A DNA stretch of 64,000 nt from NCBI GenBank assembly GCA_964483245.1, contig CAZABP010000004.1:62001-126000 (forward strand), given 5' to 3'. Below are positions 62,674 through 64,000 of this stretch, one piece after another. Under the pieces are notes generated by a model. It was given only the letters and a program-made list of their open reading frames with translations. It did no database searches and was not told the DNA's origin. A program made the translations under genes and the position numbers. The first letter of the stretch is position 1. Every line of letters starts with the position of its first letter. This stretch comes from CAZABP01 sp964483245 (lineage in GTDB: Bacteria; Planctomycetota; UBA1135; UBA2386).

Positions 62674-64000
62674 TCAGACGATCAGGCGCGTCCGCGCCAT
62701 CCCGAGCAGGCGTGAGATGCGATCGAGCACGACGGCGAGCAGGATCATCACGATCAGGTACGCCGCTGCGCGGTCGAGCCGGAACATCCCGAGGTTCCAC
62801 TGGAACTGGAGGCCGAGGCCGCCGGCGCCGACGAACCCGAGCACCACGCCAGTCCGCACGTTGGCTTCGAACTGCAGGAACGCCTGCGTCGTCCATTCCC
62901 CGAGCGACGCCGGCACGACGCCCCACAGGTAGGTCCGCGCGCGCGTTCCCGCCGTCGCATGCACGACCTCGAGCCGTCGCAGCGGCGTCGCATCCACGTT
63001 CTCCGCGTACAGCCGCAGCAGCAACCCGAGCGTGTGCAGCAGGATCGCCAGCATCCCCGGCAGCGGCCCCTGCCGCAGGAAGTTCATCAACAGCATCGCC
63101 CAGACCAGATCCGGGACCGCGCGCAGCAGGATCGCGAGTGCTTTCGTGCCGCCCCACGCGAGCCGTCCGGCAATGCGTGCCGGCGCGCGGACGCGCTCCC
63201 CGGTGAACGTGGCCGCAGCGCGCATCAACGTCTGCGAGCCGAAGAATGCGAACAACCCGGCGAGCACGGCCGCGAACAGCGTTCCGAGCCAGGCCATCGA
63301 CAGCGGTACGACCGCCGACGCCAGGGCGTGCGGCAACAGCGAGAGATCCGGCTGCAGCAGGCCGCCGAACAGATCTGCCGTGGCTTGCAGCCGGTCCCCG
63401 AGCTCGGTCATGTTCGGCGCGCGTCCCAGCGAGGCCGGCAGCGTCTCCCCGGCGGCCCACCCGAACAGCACGACCAGCGCCGCCAGCAGCCCGAGCTGGC
63501 GCCGCCGCTGCCGCGCGATGCTCCACGGCAGTTGGCGCCGCGCCGCCGGAGCTTCTTCGTGGTGCACGCGCTCGCGCACGAACTGGCTCAGCAGATCACT
63601 CCCAGCGGTCAGTGCCAGCAGGAAGAACAACACGGTCAGGACCTTGCCGCCCTCGCCGTATTCGATCCGCAGCTGCAACTCGCTGCCCAGCCCGCCCGCG
63701 CCGACGATCCCCAGCACCGACGCATTGCGCACGGCGCACTCCCAGCGCAGCAGCGTGAACGACAGCAGCCCGGGCCGGGCCTGGGGCAGGATTCCGAACA
63801 ACCAGCTCTGCAGCCGCGACGCGCCGGCAGCGCGCAGCGGTTCGAGGCTGCGCGCCGGCACGGCGTCGAACAGCTCCGAGTACACGCGGGCGAGGATCCC
63901 GGTGACGTTCAGCGCGAGCGCCAACACCCCGGCGCCGGAATTCGTCCCGAGTCCGAACGTGGGCACCAACAACAGCGCCCAGGCGAAGTCCGGAACGCCG
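62674..64000 (-). CDS. PhnE-type phosphonate ABC transporter permease, two fused domains, N-terminus beyond window
   Basis: About 442 codons are visible and the frame is open at the right edge (GVPDFAWALLLVPTFGLG leads in). Two similar permease domains are joined in one chain: the first ends with VGAGGLGSELQLRIEYGEG, the second with VGAGGLGLQFQWNLGMF. Each has an EAA-like loop (LEPLRAAGASRLQSWLFGILPQ and LEVVHATAGTRARTYLWGVVP). A charged linker (VREERVHHEEAPAARR-like) joins them. PhnE usually has one domain and works as a dimer with PhnC and PhnD, which would lie beyond the edge. Confidence 0.87.
   Translation of the reverse strand, partial: GVPDFAWALLLVPTFGLGTNSGAGVLALALNVTGILARVYSELFDAVPARSLEPLRAAGASRLQSWLFGILPQARPGLLSFTLLRWECAVRNASVLGIVGAGGLGSELQLRIEYGEGGKVLTVLFFLLALTAGSDLLSQFVRERVHHEEAPAARRQLPWSIARQRRRQLGLLAALVVLFGWAAGETLPASLGRAPNMTELGDRLQATADLFGGLLQPDLSLLPHALASAVVPLSMAWLGTLFAAVLAGLFAFFGSQTLMRAAATFTGERVRAPARIAGRLAWGGTKALAILLRAVPDLVWAMLLMNFLRQGPLPGMLAILLHTLGLLLRLYAENVDATPLRRLEVVHATAGTRARTYLWGVVPASLGEWTTQAFLQFEANVRTGVVLGFVGAGGLGLQFQWNLGMFRLDRAAAYLIVMILLAVVLDRISRLLGMARTRLIV

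Noticed and set aside
53986..64000. Selenoprotein gene near the selenocysteine tRNA
   Set aside because: All genes here are open without internal TGA; no frame resumes homology after a TGA stop.

Overview
The window is a high-GC stretch of a Gram-negative, probably planctomycete-like bacterium. The evidence is an outer-membrane assembly factor (BamA), many signal-peptide proteins, a PSCyt1-type cytochrome c / leucine-rich-repeat / YHS protein, ELWxxDGT repeat proteins, a MamK-like actin and a Na+-translocating NADH:quinone reductase. The phylum is inferred from these families, not from a marker gene.

Layout. 1-19337 (minus strand): six tandem genes for secreted ELWxxDGT repeat proteins of about 1,021-1,035 aa; the last runs off the left edge. 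Spacers of about 255-295 bases separate them. Four spacers hold G/C-rich hexanucleotide arrays and the fifth holds a run of ten N. 19595-25416: an FtsK-like protein that lacks the motor domain, replicative helicase DnaB and BamA. 25458-28222: a secreted VHEWGTF protein followed by an ECF sigma factor and a FecR-like membrane regulator. 28403-29461: a secreted protein on the minus strand. 29524-40267: histidine ammonia-lyase and urocanase, separated by two paralogous membrane-anchored proteins, a DUF222-like protein and the cytochrome/LRR/YHS protein. 40403-43693: a BY-kinase-like ATPase, a coiled-coil protein and a MamK-like actin, tightly spaced, then a small NTF2-like protein. 43755-47117 (minus): a Ser/Thr kinase with ATPase-like and TPR regions. 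47166-53909: cysteinyl-tRNA synthetase, an i-type-lysozyme-like protein, a metalloprotease, a secreted protein and a kelch protein. 53986-54084: selenocysteine tRNA. 54098-61741: an acyl carrier protein, then nqrM, nqrABCDEF and apbE. 61910-62578: a prepilin-like protein. 62674 to the right edge (minus): a PhnE-type permease with two fused domains.

How it fits together. nqrM (iron delivery and maturation) and apbE (FMN attachment) flank the six nqr structural genes, so structural, maturation and flavinylation functions are encoded together. HutH and HutU give the first two steps of histidine breakdown; the later steps are not here. The secreted proteins at 28403, 49159 and 50887 and the repeat proteins at 1-19337 seem to share one C-terminal module that could be a sorting or anchoring signal.

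The most unusual items are the repeat-protein array with its intergenic GGGNNN arrays, the motorless FtsK-like protein, and the ATPase/coiled-coil/actin cassette. Long open frames opposite the real genes are common here because of base composition and were left out.
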